A stretch of 57,654 bases of DNA, taken from positions 1 to 57,654 of the forward strand of contig JAURYI010000003.1 of assembly GCA_030654015.1 (NCBI GenBank), read 5' to 3'. This document shows, in pieces, positions 35,953 through 44,452 of the stretch. Each line of letters opens with the position of its first letter. Positions within the stretch are counted from its first letter, which is position 1. Origin of the DNA: Methylococcales bacterium (GTDB lineage Bacteria > Pseudomonadota > Gammaproteobacteria > Methylococcales > Methylomonadaceae). The translations under genes and the position numbers were made by a program. The notes beneath the pieces are model-generated. The model saw only the letters and a program-made list of their open reading frames with translations, made no database searches and had not been told where the DNA came from.

Positions 35953-36551
35953 ATGAGTGACTCAAATAAATTAGATAATGAAAATTTGAATAATGTAAAT
36001 ACGAAGAGAATGACATTTGCTATCGTTTTGATAGTTTTAGTTGTTTTTTGTTTTATTTTATTAAATTTCATCACGGTTTATCAGATGACAATGGCAAATA
36101 GGGAACATTTGGTGATTATGTCGGTGGAATACTTAATCCGATTATTGCAGGTTTTGCGTTTTACTTGATAGCTCAGACTTATAATTTACAAAAAAAAGAA
36201 CTGGAAGAAACAAGGAGACTATTAGAAATATCTACCGATGCACAAAAAAATCAATTAAAACTAGCTGCATTGACTGCACTTCTTAGTTCAAATTTAACGA
36301 GAATTAGTTTATTTGAAACTGAGAAAATCCCTCTGTTGCAAGGAACGTTACCAAAACCTAAAGAACATGAAAACACAGTGCTAGAAATTGCTAATCAAAT
36401 GCGTTGTGATCGTTCTCCTCAGGCACGTCAAAATGAAATAGAATTGAGGATTAGTAAAATTGAAATTGAAATTGAAATTGAAATTAATGAGTTAAAAGAA
36501 AGCAATACTAAATTAGAGGAACAAATAAAAGGTTTTTTAAATACTTATTAA
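35953..36551 (+). pseudogene. Membrane/coiled-coil protein split by a frameshift
   Basis: Two frames each hold part of one protein. The first (35953-36168) gives a soluble start and a membrane helix (TFAIVLIVLVVFCFILLNF). Near 36105 the sense moves by one base. In the other frame the DNA reads FGDYVGGILNPIIAGFAFYL, continuing as IAQTYNLQKKELEETRRLLE and a long helical region to the stop at 36551. This is a family I know as a small phage- or defence-associated membrane protein without assigned function. Either a real mutation or a sequencing error explains the break. The end has four and a half ATTGAA units (36459-36485) encoding IEIEIE. Confidence 0.75.
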
Positions 36552-36562
36552 TAGTCCGTAGC

Positions 36563-36594
36563 CCGTAGGTTGGGTAGAGCGATAGCGAAACCTA
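36563..36594. repeat. GTAGGTTGGGTAGAGCGATAGC-type repeat
   Basis: An imperfect palindrome (GTAGGTTGGGT ... GAAACCTA) of a widespread intergenic repeat type. It marks the junction between the frameshifted gene and the next antitoxin gene. Confidence 0.45.
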
Positions 36595-36634
36595 AAATAA
36601 AGCCACATATTTTTAATATATCGAGGACATAATA

Positions 36635-37075
36635 ATGCTCGAAACCACAGCGACAAAATTACGCAAGAATTTACCCAAGGAAATAGAACCTTGTTTTAAA
36701 AATCATGAAACCCTGCACGTTAAACAACGTGATGGTAAAGATTTTGTAATTATTAGTGCTGAAGATTGGCAAGCAATTGAAGAGACGTTATTTATTAATT
36801 CAATTCCTAATAGGGTTGCTAGTATTCAGGATGCTAATGAATTGCCGACAAATGATGTAGAGCAGTTGCCTCTCGAAGCTAAGCATGAAATAGAAACATT
36901 TATTGCTTTTGTTAAAACCCGTTATCAATCAGTAGGCAATAAACGTCAACCAGAAATAACTAAAGGTGATAAAAATATCAATCCCAGCGACTTGTTTGGA
37001 TTATGGACGCAACAGCCTAGGGATATAAAAGATATTAGAAAACAGGCGTGGCAACGTTCGGAAATGGAATTATGA
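36635..37075 (+). CDS. Phd/YefM-like antitoxin with C-terminal extension
   Basis: The 146-residue protein begins like Phd/YefM antitoxins (LETTATKLRKNLPKEIEPCF ... HVKQRDGKDFVIISAEDWQAIEETLF). Antitoxins of this group usually end near 85 residues. Here a linker and a second part follow, with LEAKHEIETFIAFVKTRYQ and LFGLWTQQPRDIKDIRKQAW, which resembles DUF2281-type antitoxin sequences. Its stop overlaps the toxin start by four bases (ATGA). It is probably the antitoxin and autoregulator for the PIN toxin. Confidence 0.78.
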   Translation: MLETTATKLRKNLPKEIEPCFKNHETLHVKQRDGKDFVIISAEDWQAIEETLFINSIPNRVASIQDANELPTNDVEQLPLEAKHEIETFIAFVKTRYQSVGNKRQPEITKGDKNINPSDLFGLWTQQPRDIKDIRKQAWQRSEMEL

Positions 37076-37446
37076 TTTTATGTGATACCAATGTTTTTAT
37101 TCATGCGTTCAATGGCAATAAAGAAACCATTGCACAGTTAGAAATAATAGGATTGGATAACATAGTTTTATCGGCTATTACGCTCATGGAACTTTATCAA
37201 GGCATGGGCAATAAAGCTGAATTAGCGCAAATGAAAAAGAAATTACGCTACTATGACATTGTTCATGTTGATAGTCATATTTCAAGAATGGCAATTGAAT
37301 TAATAGAACAATTTAAACTTAGTCATAGCTTGCAAATTCCTGATGCTATTATCGGTGCAACAGCGATTGTTTATAACATTCCGCTATATACCTATAACAT
37401 CAAGGATTTTAATTTTATGCCTAATATTAATATACACGCTGTTTAG
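37072..37446 (+). CDS. vapC: PIN-domain toxin (VapC-like)
   Basis: This 124-residue PIN nuclease has the acidic residues expected: Asp in ILCDTNVFIHAF, Glu in LMELYQGMG, Asp in QIPDAIIGATA and the last in YNIKDF. VapC toxins cut tRNA or rRNA. The frame is open 24 bases further upstream, but the ATGA overlap with the antitoxin marks 37072 as the start. Confidence 0.9.
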   Translation: MILCDTNVFIHAFNGNKETIAQLEIIGLDNIVLSAITLMELYQGMGNKAELAQMKKKLRYYDIVHVDSHISRMAIELIEQFKLSHSLQIPDAIIGATAIVYNIPLYTYNIKDFNFMPNINIHAV

Positions 37447-37450
37447 CAGT

Positions 37451-37483
37451 GTAGGTTGGGTTGCCGCTTTTTGGCAACCCAAC
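37451..37483. repeat. Single GGTTGGGTTGCC hairpin
   Basis: GTTGGGTTGCC pairs with GGCAACCCAAC. It equals one half of the 81-bp element at 14068-14148, and is placed just after the PIN toxin stop, so it is likely a terminator. Confidence 0.65.
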
Positions 37484-37541
37484 AAAACACACAAATAAAG
37501 ATATAAAACACCGCCTGATTGACATTATCGAATACAAAATT

Positions 37542-38459
37542 ATGAAGTTGACTAAATTTACAAATCAAGAAGAACCGCGTAATTTTTTGCGTGGCGCATT
37601 AATGTGGCAAGGATCGGTTACACCTCGCATTTTGCTCAGTGTTTTTATGATGGGTTTGTATACTTTAGTGTTATCAATGATTGATATTAATTATTATAAA
37701 TTACCGCGTTTTGAAATAACTCCTTTTGAATATACAGGGGCAGTTTTAGGTTTAGTATTGGTATTTAGAACCAATGCAGGGCATGAGCGTTGGTGGGAAG
37801 CACGAAAATTATGGGGTGCGATTGTTAATCAGAGTCGAAATCTGTTGATTATGACTTGGAATTACGGATCTGATGATAAGCACTGGCGGGAAGAAATGAC
37901 CAAATGGGTTGTTGTTTTTTCGTTTGCTACCAAAGAATCATTACGATTAAAAAAAGATTTTAATAATTTACAAGATACATTAAATCAATCAGAAATTGAA
38001 GAGCTGAAAAATGCCCAGCATATGCCGATTTTTGTCGCAGGAAAAATTGCTGGGTTACTTCAACAAGCGCGTAGTGAATACAATTTGGATATGCTGCTTT
38101 TTACTCAGTTTGAAAAGCAACGTATTTTATTGATTGATCATATAGGTGCTTGCGAACGGATTTTAAAAACGCCTATGCCGCTGGTCTATGCAATTAAAAC
38201 CCGCCGTTTTATTTTGCTTTATTTATTATTATTGCCGTTTTCTTTGATTGATTTATCCAGTTCAATGTCGGCTCTTATTGCAATGTTAGTAGCTTATCCG
38301 TTACTTTCAATAGATAAAATAGGTCTTGAATTACAAAATCCATTTGCTCAGAAAAATTTGAGCCATTTACCATTAGAAACCATTTGCCAAGGCATTAAAA
38401 ATACTGGCATGGATATATTAGCTACTGCCCAAAGTGCATCGACAAGCAAATTAAATTAA
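37542..38459 (+). CDS. Bestrophin-like membrane protein (UPF0187/YneE)
   Basis: About 305 residues. It has the bestrophin-family features: an N-terminal RNFLRGALMWQGSVTPRILL, membrane segments, FRTNAGHERWWEARKLWGAIVN and a C-terminal membrane pair followed by IDKIGLELQNPF. Bacterial homologues are channels for anions or sodium. ATG 37542 starts the conserved part. An open frame runs back into the preceding repeat but has no support. It sits in the accessory segment inside the suf operon. Confidence 0.87.
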   Translation: MKLTKFTNQEEPRNFLRGALMWQGSVTPRILLSVFMMGLYTLVLSMIDINYYKLPRFEITPFEYTGAVLGLVLVFRTNAGHERWWEARKLWGAIVNQSRNLLIMTWNYGSDDKHWREEMTKWVVVFSFATKESLRLKKDFNNLQDTLNQSEIEELKNAQHMPIFVAGKIAGLLQQARSEYNLDMLLFTQFEKQRILLIDHIGACERILKTPMPLVYAIKTRRFILLYLLLLPFSLIDLSSSMSALIAMLVAYPLLSIDKIGLELQNPFAQKNLSHLPLETICQGIKNTGMDILATAQSASTSKLN

Positions 38460-38859
38460 TTATTTTATGCACTCAATAACAGACGCGGTACAAACAGCTC
38501 CGCCTTTACCGTCATTTTCTTTTTTCCATTTGGAAAGAGCATCATCAAAGGATTCGGGATATACATTGCCTTTCTTTAATGGTTTGATAATGCTTTTTAA
38601 TAAGGCGGGTTTATTAATAGCGATATGGGCGGCGAGGTGTTTTATTTTCCATGCAGGTGCTTTTTTATCTCTGCCGATGACTTCGATGTGATAAATACCT
38701 GTAGTTTGTGCTTCGGTTAAATTATGAATAATTAACCAGCGGTTTTGTTGGGCGGTGGGGGTAATTGACCAAATGCCCGTGGTGTTTGCCTCGAGATTAA
38801 TTTCAGCAGAGACAGAATGATTAAAAAAGAGTGTGATTAGGAAAATAATTATTTTCATG
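38460..38859 (-). CDS. Small exported protein (DUF5086-like)
   Basis: About 132 residues with a signal peptide (MKIIIFLITLFFNHSVSA) and a mature domain containing TGIYHIEVIGRDKKAPAWKIKHLAAHIAI and LKKGNVYPESFDDALSKW. I associate this pattern with DUF5086, of unknown function, with moderate certainty. It is the only minus-strand gene inside the suf region, opposed to its neighbours. Two cysteines near the C-terminus may form a disulfide. Confidence 0.7.
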
Positions 38860-38900
38860 ATTAACGTCTCAAGGTAATAAATTTTAAATAGTGAAGGAAT

Positions 38901-38928
38901 GGAATCAAAAATCATGATTTTTGATTCC
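38901..38928. repeat. 28-bp perfect palindrome before sufC
   Basis: GGAATCAAAAATCA is followed by its exact reverse complement. It lies between divergently oriented 5' ends (the small exported gene and sufC), and is distantly related to the hairpins near the cys genes. Confidence 0.65.
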
Positions 38929-39004
38929 AAACTTAGTACAACTCAATTTCATATAGCGGCTAGTGTAGCCGAATAACATTTTAGTAAATATTTTTGGAGT
39001 AGCC

Positions 39005-39748
39005 ATGCTTAGTATTAAAGATTTAACCGTTAGTGTCGGTGATAAACAAATTCTTAAAGGAATTAACCTTGAGATTAAAGCGGGAGAAATTCACGCCATT
39101 ATGGGGCCTAATGGTTCAGGAAAAAGCACCTTGTCGCATATTTTATCAGGTAAAGGCGGTTATGAAGTGACAGGTGGATCTGTGACTTATCAAGGTAAAG
39201 ATTTATTGGAAATGCCGCCTGAAATAAGAGCGCGTGAAGGGGTGTTTTTAGCGTTTCAATACCCTGTGGAAATTGCGGGCGTGAGTAATATTTATTTATT
39301 AAAAGCAGCGTTAAATTCAGTGCGTAAATATCACGGCTTATCGGAAGTCGATGCAATGGATTTTTTAACGCTGATTAAAGAGAAAGTCCGTTTATTAGAA
39401 ATGGATGAAAAGTTTTTATACCGTGCAGTGAATGAAGGCTTTTCAGGCGGTGAGAAAAAACGTAATGAAATATTACAAATGGCGATATTAGAGCCTAAAT
39501 TATGTATTCTCGATGAAACTGATTCTGGGCTGGATATTGACGCATTAAAAATAGTATCGGAAGGGGTTAATTCGTTACGTTCGCCTGATCGCGCTTTTAT
39601 TATGGTCACGCATTATCAACGTTTATTAGATTATATTAAGCCTGATTATGTTCACGTTTTAGCACACGGTCAGATTGTTAAATCAGGCGGTGCAGAATTG
39701 GCGTTGGAATTAGAAGAAAAAGGGTATAGCTGGGTTGAGGCGGCTTAA
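39005..39748 (+). CDS. sufC: Fe-S assembly ATPase SufC
   Basis: The 247-residue ABC-type ATPase of SufBC2D. Walker A is GPNGSGKST, the SufC-type signature is FSGGEKKRNEILQMA, Walker B is CILDETDSGLDIDAL. GGAG precedes the ATG. sufD follows after 2 bp. Confidence 0.97.
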   Translation: MLSIKDLTVSVGDKQILKGINLEIKAGEIHAIMGPNGSGKSTLSHILSGKGGYEVTGGSVTYQGKDLLEMPPEIRAREGVFLAFQYPVEIAGVSNIYLLKAALNSVRKYHGLSEVDAMDFLTLIKEKVRLLEMDEKFLYRAVNEGFSGGEKKRNEILQMAILEPKLCILDETDSGLDIDALKIVSEGVNSLRSPDRAFIMVTHYQRLLDYIKPDYVHVLAHGQIVKSGGAELALELEEKGYSWVEAA

Positions 39749-39750
39749 TC

Positions 39751-41016
39751 ATGAATGCAGTAGCTAAAAATCAACAATCGTGGTTGCAGGCGTTACGCAC
39801 TGAGGCGTTGACGCAATTTGCCGCGCAGGGTTTTCCATCGCCACGCGCCGAAGAATGGCGTTATACCAATGTGTCGGCGATTGAAAAGAAACGCTTTTTG
39901 CCTGTCAGTGAGTCGCAGACAGCAGTCGATGTCACCGATATTTTAACGGTTTACCAGCTAAAAGATGCGTGGTCGCTGGTGCTGGTTGATGGGCAGTTTC
40001 GTGCTGATTTATCGGCGTTGGACGGTTTGCCTGAGGCAGTGACAGTCATGAGTACGGCGAACGCGCTGGACTCAGAAGCTGAGACCTTGCAACGCACGTT
40101 AGGGCAAGCGGTCAGTGCTACGGAGCATGGTTTTGTGGCGTTTAATACCGCGCACTTTACCGATGGTTTGTTTGTGCGGATTGCCGCTAAACAGGTCGTT
40201 GCTAAGCCTATACAAGTGTTACATATTGCTACGCAAGCCGATAGTTTAACGGCGACTCGCACGGTGATTATTGCCGAGAAAATGGCAGAAGCAGAGCTGG
40301 TGGAAACTTTTGTCGGTATCGATAATTCGTATTTATCTGCCGCTGTCACCGAAATATTTGTCGAGGAGTGTGCGGCTGTTACGCTGACTAAAGTACAGTC
40401 TGAAGCCGATAAAGCCTATCATTTTGGCGGTACTTACGTTAAACAAGCCCGCAACGCCCGTTTTACCCATCATAATTTTGCTTTTGGTAGTTTATTGGCT
40501 CGCAGTGATATTCACAGTGATTTAGAGGATGCCGCTGAATGTGAATTAAACGGTTTATATTTAGGGGCAAAACGTCAGCATTTAGATAATCACACACGCA
40601 TTAATCATAATAAGCCACACGGTATTAGTCGTGAATTATATAAAGGCATATTAGACGACAGAGCGCGTGGCGTATTTCAAGGGCGGGTTGTTGTTGCCGA
40701 AGATGCGCAAAAAACTGATTCTACTATGAATAATCGTAATTTATTATTATCAGCCGATGCAGAAGCTGATACTAAACCGCAATTAGAAATCTATGCCGAT
40801 GATGTGAAATGCGGGCATGGGGTAACGGTTGGACAATTGGAAGATAAATCTATTTTTTATTTGCAATCACGCGGTATTGATATAGAAACGGCACGTCATA
40901 TATTAACTTTTGCATTTGCGAATGAAATGGTTGATAAAATCACTTTAGTATCATTAAAATCAATGTTATTAAAATTATTATTACAGCATTTTCCACAAGA
41001 TAGTTATGTTGACTAA
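39751..41016 (+). CDS. sufD: Fe-S assembly subunit SufD
   Basis: This 421-residue SufD shows the N-terminal PSPRAEEWRYTNVSAIEKKRF and the C-terminal right-handed helix core GLYLGAKRQHLDNHTRINHNK, GVFQGRVVVAEDAQKTD and DVKCGHGVTVGQLEDKSIFYLQSRGI. It acts with SufB and SufC in cluster assembly and iron entry. Its last codons overlap the next gene. Confidence 0.96.
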   Translation: MNAVAKNQQSWLQALRTEALTQFAAQGFPSPRAEEWRYTNVSAIEKKRFLPVSESQTAVDVTDILTVYQLKDAWSLVLVDGQFRADLSALDGLPEAVTVMSTANALDSEAETLQRTLGQAVSATEHGFVAFNTAHFTDGLFVRIAAKQVVAKPIQVLHIATQADSLTATRTVIIAEKMAEAELVETFVGIDNSYLSAAVTEIFVEECAAVTLTKVQSEADKAYHFGGTYVKQARNARFTHHNFAFGSLLARSDIHSDLEDAAECELNGLYLGAKRQHLDNHTRINHNKPHGISRELYKGILDDRARGVFQGRVVVAEDAQKTDSTMNNRNLLLSADAEADTKPQLEIYADDVKCGHGVTVGQLEDKSIFYLQSRGIDIETARHILTFAFANEMVDKITLVSLKSMLLKLLLQHFPQDSYVD

Positions 41017-41482
41017 GTTAGAATTATTTCAAGCCTTTGTTGCCCCCGCTATTTTTATATCTGCTGCTGGGTTATTTATATTATCAATTAATAGTCGATT
41101 AATGGGTATGGTATCGCGCTTGCGAGTATTTCGGCGCGAAAAACATTTAGCGGCACAGGCAGGTAAAAAACAGGAAGCGGTGGCATTGCAATCGCAAATT
41201 GATTCCATTGAATTGCGAGCAAATAAAATTAAAAATGCGTTTTTTTATATGCTGCTCGGTACGATTGGCGTGATGATGACCTGTTTATTATTAGGCTTGG
41301 GTTTATATGCACCCGATGTATTAGTGCTTGCCGTGATTTTATTTGTGCTGTCGGTATTATCTATGCTGGTTGGCATGATGTTTTATATTTCCGAAGTGGC
41401 GATTGCTTTAACCTCGGTAAAAGAGGAAGAAAAATTGTATGATTTAATTGATTCGCTAGACTTCGCTGACGAAAATCCATAA
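41006..41482 (+). CDS. DUF2721 membrane protein inside the suf operon
   Basis: The 158-residue protein has an N-terminal membrane helix (FVAPAIFISAAGLFILSINSR), a basic amphipathic linker and two more helices (FFYMLLGTIGVMMTCLLLGL and VILFVLSVLSMLVGMMFY), the DUF2721 layout. The start overlaps sufD by 11 bp and sufS follows closely, so it is translated with the Suf machinery. Its function is unknown. A role at the membrane in Fe or sulfur handling is only a guess. Confidence 0.8.
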   Translation: MLTKLELFQAFVAPAIFISAAGLFILSINSRLMGMVSRLRVFRREKHLAAQAGKKQEAVALQSQIDSIELRANKIKNAFFYMLLGTIGVMMTCLLLGLGLYAPDVLVLAVILFVLSVLSMLVGMMFYISEVAIALTSVKEEEKLYDLIDSLDFADENP

Positions 41483-41503
41483 CAACATTATTAACTGAAT
41501 AAT

Positions 41504-42724
41504 ATGAATTATCCCATAGAGCAAATCCGCGCCGATTTCCCCATTTTGGCTGAAAAAATCCGCAATAAACCGCTGGTGTATTTAGACAATGCAGCGACCT
41601 GTCAAAAACCGCAAGCCGTTATTGATAGCATTGTTAAATGTTACAGCCATGATTACGCTAATATTCATCGTGGTGTGCATACGCTCAGCGTGCGTGCAAC
41701 CGATCAATTTGAAGCGGCGCGGGATAAGGTGAAAACGTTTATTAATGCGGCGAGCGAGAAAGAAATTATTTTTGTGCGTGGGGCGACTGAGGCGATTAAT
41801 CTGGTTGCGCAAACTTACGGTAAAAGCAATGTGCAGGCAGGCGATGAAATAGTCATCACTGCAATGGAACATCACGCTAACATCGTACCTTGGCAAATGC
41901 TGTGCGAGCAAACAGGCGCAGTGTTGAAAGTTATTCCGATGACCACTAAGGGTGAATTAATTGAGGGTGAGTTTGAAAAACTGCTCAATGACAAAACCAA
42001 GCTGGTGGCGATTACGCAAATGTCGAATGCGTTGGGAACGATTAATCCAGTGAAAGCCATGATAGCCGTAGCTCACGCGAAAAATATTCCCGTGCTAGTG
42101 GATGGCGCACAAGCGATTCCGCATATTGCTGTTGATGTACAGGATTTGGATTGTGATTTTTATGTGTTCTCAGGACATAAACTGTACGCCCCTGCGGGTG
42201 TCGGCGTGTTGTATGGCAAGCAAGCGTTGTTAGAAGCCATGCCGCCGTATCAAGGTGGTGGCGATATGATTAGAACCGTGACTTTTGAAAAAACTACCTA
42301 CGCAGGTTTGCCGCATAAGTTTGAAGCAGGTACACCAGCGATTGCTGATGTGATTGGTTTAGGCGCGGCGATTGATTATATAACCGCCATCGGTATGGAT
42401 GCGATTGCCGCACATGAGCATGAATTATTGGTTTATGCGACTGAACAAGCACAGCAAATCAAAGAGCTACACATTATTGGCGAAGCCGAACACAAAGGCG
42501 CGATATTGTCGTTTGTGCTGGATAAAATTCACCCGCACGATATAGGCACAATGCTCGACAGCTTAGGCATAGCCGTCCGCGCTGGACATCATTGCGCCAT
42601 GCCCGTGATGGATTTTTATCACGTTCCCGCAACGGCACGGGCTTCGTTTGCCATGTACAATACCAAGGCGGAAGTGGATGTGTTGATGAAGGGAATTCGG
42701 GATTTGATTGCGATGTTTGGCTGA
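41504..42724 (+). CDS. sufS: Cysteine desulfurase SufS
   Basis: The 406-residue PLP enzyme supplies sulfur to the Suf scaffold. Motifs are VYLDNAATCQKPQAV, the PLP lysine in FSGHKLYAPAG, and the active cysteine in RAGHHCAMPVM. It resembles the catalytic part of the encapsulin-associated desulfurase at 6329 but lacks the N-terminal extension. No sufE is present, and the IscU-like SufU downstream is the probable partner. Confidence 0.96.
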   Translation: MNYPIEQIRADFPILAEKIRNKPLVYLDNAATCQKPQAVIDSIVKCYSHDYANIHRGVHTLSVRATDQFEAARDKVKTFINAASEKEIIFVRGATEAINLVAQTYGKSNVQAGDEIVITAMEHHANIVPWQMLCEQTGAVLKVIPMTTKGELIEGEFEKLLNDKTKLVAITQMSNALGTINPVKAMIAVAHAKNIPVLVDGAQAIPHIAVDVQDLDCDFYVFSGHKLYAPAGVGVLYGKQALLEAMPPYQGGGDMIRTVTFEKTTYAGLPHKFEAGTPAIADVIGLGAAIDYITAIGMDAIAAHEHELLVYATEQAQQIKELHIIGEAEHKGAILSFVLDKIHPHDIGTMLDSLGIAVRAGHHCAMPVMDFYHVPATARASFAMYNTKAEVDVLMKGIRDLIAMFG

Positions 42725-42757
42725 TATTTGTAACCACTCGAAGGGGGCGGTAGTTTT

Positions 42758-43040
42758 ATGAAAATTGAAGCACTAAAAAAACGGTTAGATAAAAATCGCC
42801 CCATGACAGAAATTACTCTAAAAATACCGAGTGATGTATTGGAAGATTTAAAACGTGTCGCACTTAAATTAGGTTTTACCGATTATCAACCTTTAATTAA
42901 AGCCTATATAGGGCAATGTTTGCGTAAAGATTTAGAGTTTAGAAGAAGATACCATAACCGCTTTTATTGCCAGTCTTGAGCGTCATGGTGTGAATAATGA
43001 GTTGATTAAAGAAGCGTTATTGGAAATTGTGCATCATTGA
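42758..43040 (+). pseudogene. Small antitoxin-like gene with a frameshift
   Basis: The first frame gives MTEITLKIPSDVLEDLKRVA ... IGQCLRKDLEF, similar to ribbon-helix-helix or CopG-like antitoxin sequences. It then runs into RRRYHNRFYCQS and stops at 42979. In another frame the same DNA continues sensibly as EEDTITAFIASLERHGVNNE and LIKEALLEIVHH to a stop at 43040. One lost or gained base near 42945 explains this. No toxin partner is visible. A GGGGG-rich site precedes the ATG. Confidence 0.65.
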
Positions 43041-43109
43041 TTAAAAATGTTGGAACGATAAATGTTATTTTCGTAGCACACGTTAAATTTGTACTCTAAT
43101 AGGTTTTTT

Positions 43110-43886
43110 ATGACAGAAGAAGATGCGATTAATAAATTAATTGAGATTATAAATCAAGCGGAAGAATTGCTTTGCAAAAATGATAATGTTGAATGTTTAA
43201 GAAGATGGAATAAAAACGCTGAAATAGTAATTGAAAAATTTTTTGGTAGAAATTCAAAACATCTTGAAAACTTTAATAAGTATGGATACGCATCAGGAAA
43301 TCCATTGTTGGGAAATCAATTAATTAAAGTATATCAAGGACACACAAATTCAAATATCACTGTTCTAAAATCATGTATAGATGAAATAAAAGAATATGGT
43401 TTTGAATCATCCAACAAAGTAATCGAAACATCAGCTATAGATAAAATAAAACTAATCATTAAACGATTTCATCAAATTGCTAGACAGCTTAGAAAAAGAC
43501 ATTCAGATAGAGCTACTCTTGAAATAGAAGATGAATATGATGTGCAAGATTTATTTCATGCGTTATTAAAATTGTATTTTGATGATGTTCGTGCAGAAGA
43601 ATGGACACCAAGTTATGCAGGTTCTGCTTCCAGAGTTGATTTTTTATTAAAAAACGAACAGATTATTATTGAAATTAAAAAAACCAGACAGGGTTTGAAA
43701 AATAAGGAAGTTGGAGAACAATTAATTATTGATACTCATAAATATCAAACACATCCAGATTGTAAAAATTTAATTTGTTTTGTTTATGACCCAGAAGGGC
43801 GAATTTCTAATCCTCGTGGAATAGAAAATGATTTAAGCAAAGAGTTTAATGGGCTACCTGTTTTAGTTTTCATTACACCGCATTAA
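43110..43886 (+). CDS. DpnII/MboI-like PD-(D/E)XK nuclease protein
   Basis: About 258 residues. The N-terminal half is helical and unassigned. The C-terminal half has LFHALLKLYFDDVRAEEWTP, SRVDFLLKNEQIIIEIKKTRQGLKNKEVGEQL and LICFVYDPEGRISNPRGIENDL. The D...EIK core is a PD-(D/E)XK site of the type I associate with DpnII-MboI-like domains in orphan defence genes. No methyltransferase is adjacent, so it is probably an abortive or anti-phage effector rather than a classical restriction enzyme. ATG 43110 follows AATAGG; TTG 43089 is less likely. Confidence 0.75.
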   Translation: MTEEDAINKLIEIINQAEELLCKNDNVECLRRWNKNAEIVIEKFFGRNSKHLENFNKYGYASGNPLLGNQLIKVYQGHTNSNITVLKSCIDEIKEYGFESSNKVIETSAIDKIKLIIKRFHQIARQLRKRHSDRATLEIEDEYDVQDLFHALLKLYFDDVRAEEWTPSYAGSASRVDFLLKNEQIIIEIKKTRQGLKNKEVGEQLIIDTHKYQTHPDCKNLICFVYDPEGRISNPRGIENDLSKEFNGLPVLVFITPH

Positions 43887-43918
43887 AGAATTGATTATTT
43901 AACTTTTAAGAGAATAAT

Positions 43919-44371
43919 ATGTTTGAAGATTTACGCGACCTCTATCAAGAGGTGATTTTTGACCACAACCGTAACCCGCGCAATTTTCGGGTGATGGATA
44001 ACGCTGACCGTCAAGTGGAGGGTTTTAATCCTTTGTGCGGCGATCGGTTGACTTTATTTTTAAAAATGAATGGCGATATGATTGAAGATGCCAGTTTTCA
44101 GGGGTCGGGGTGTGCTATTTCGACTGCCTCGGTGTCGTTGATGACGGAGATTGTGAAAGGTAAAACCGAGGCGGAAGCGGAGGCGTTATTTAAAACGTTT
44201 CATGAAATGACCACGGGTAAAGAGGAACATATTAATCTGGAAGCGGTAGGTAAACTTGCGGTGTTGGCGGGGGTGCGTGAGTATCCTGCGCGGGTGAAAT
44301 GTGCGACTTTGGCTTGGCATACGTTGGATGCGGCGTTAAAAAATGAGCAGCAATCTATTTCTACGGAGTAG
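43919..44371 (+). CDS. sufU: SufU-type Fe-S scaffold/sulfur acceptor
   Basis: This 150-residue IscU-like protein shows three cysteines at the expected places: NPLCGDRL, GSGCAISTAS and RVKCATLAWHTL. It also has the longer loop between the second and third that distinguishes SufU from IscU. SufU takes persulfide sulfur from SufS. It is separated from sufS by the small frameshifted gene and the nuclease gene. Confidence 0.95.
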   Translation: MFEDLRDLYQEVIFDHNRNPRNFRVMDNADRQVEGFNPLCGDRLTLFLKMNGDMIEDASFQGSGCAISTASVSLMTEIVKGKTEAEAEALFKTFHEMTTGKEEHINLEAVGKLAVLAGVREYPARVKCATLAWHTLDAALKNEQQSISTE

Positions 44372-44452
44372 AATTTTGTTGTCGGCTGGCATTTAGGTTG
44401 TTTGCTTTGTGTTGGTCTTGTCTTTTGAATTCAGCAATGTGAGGGGTGGATA

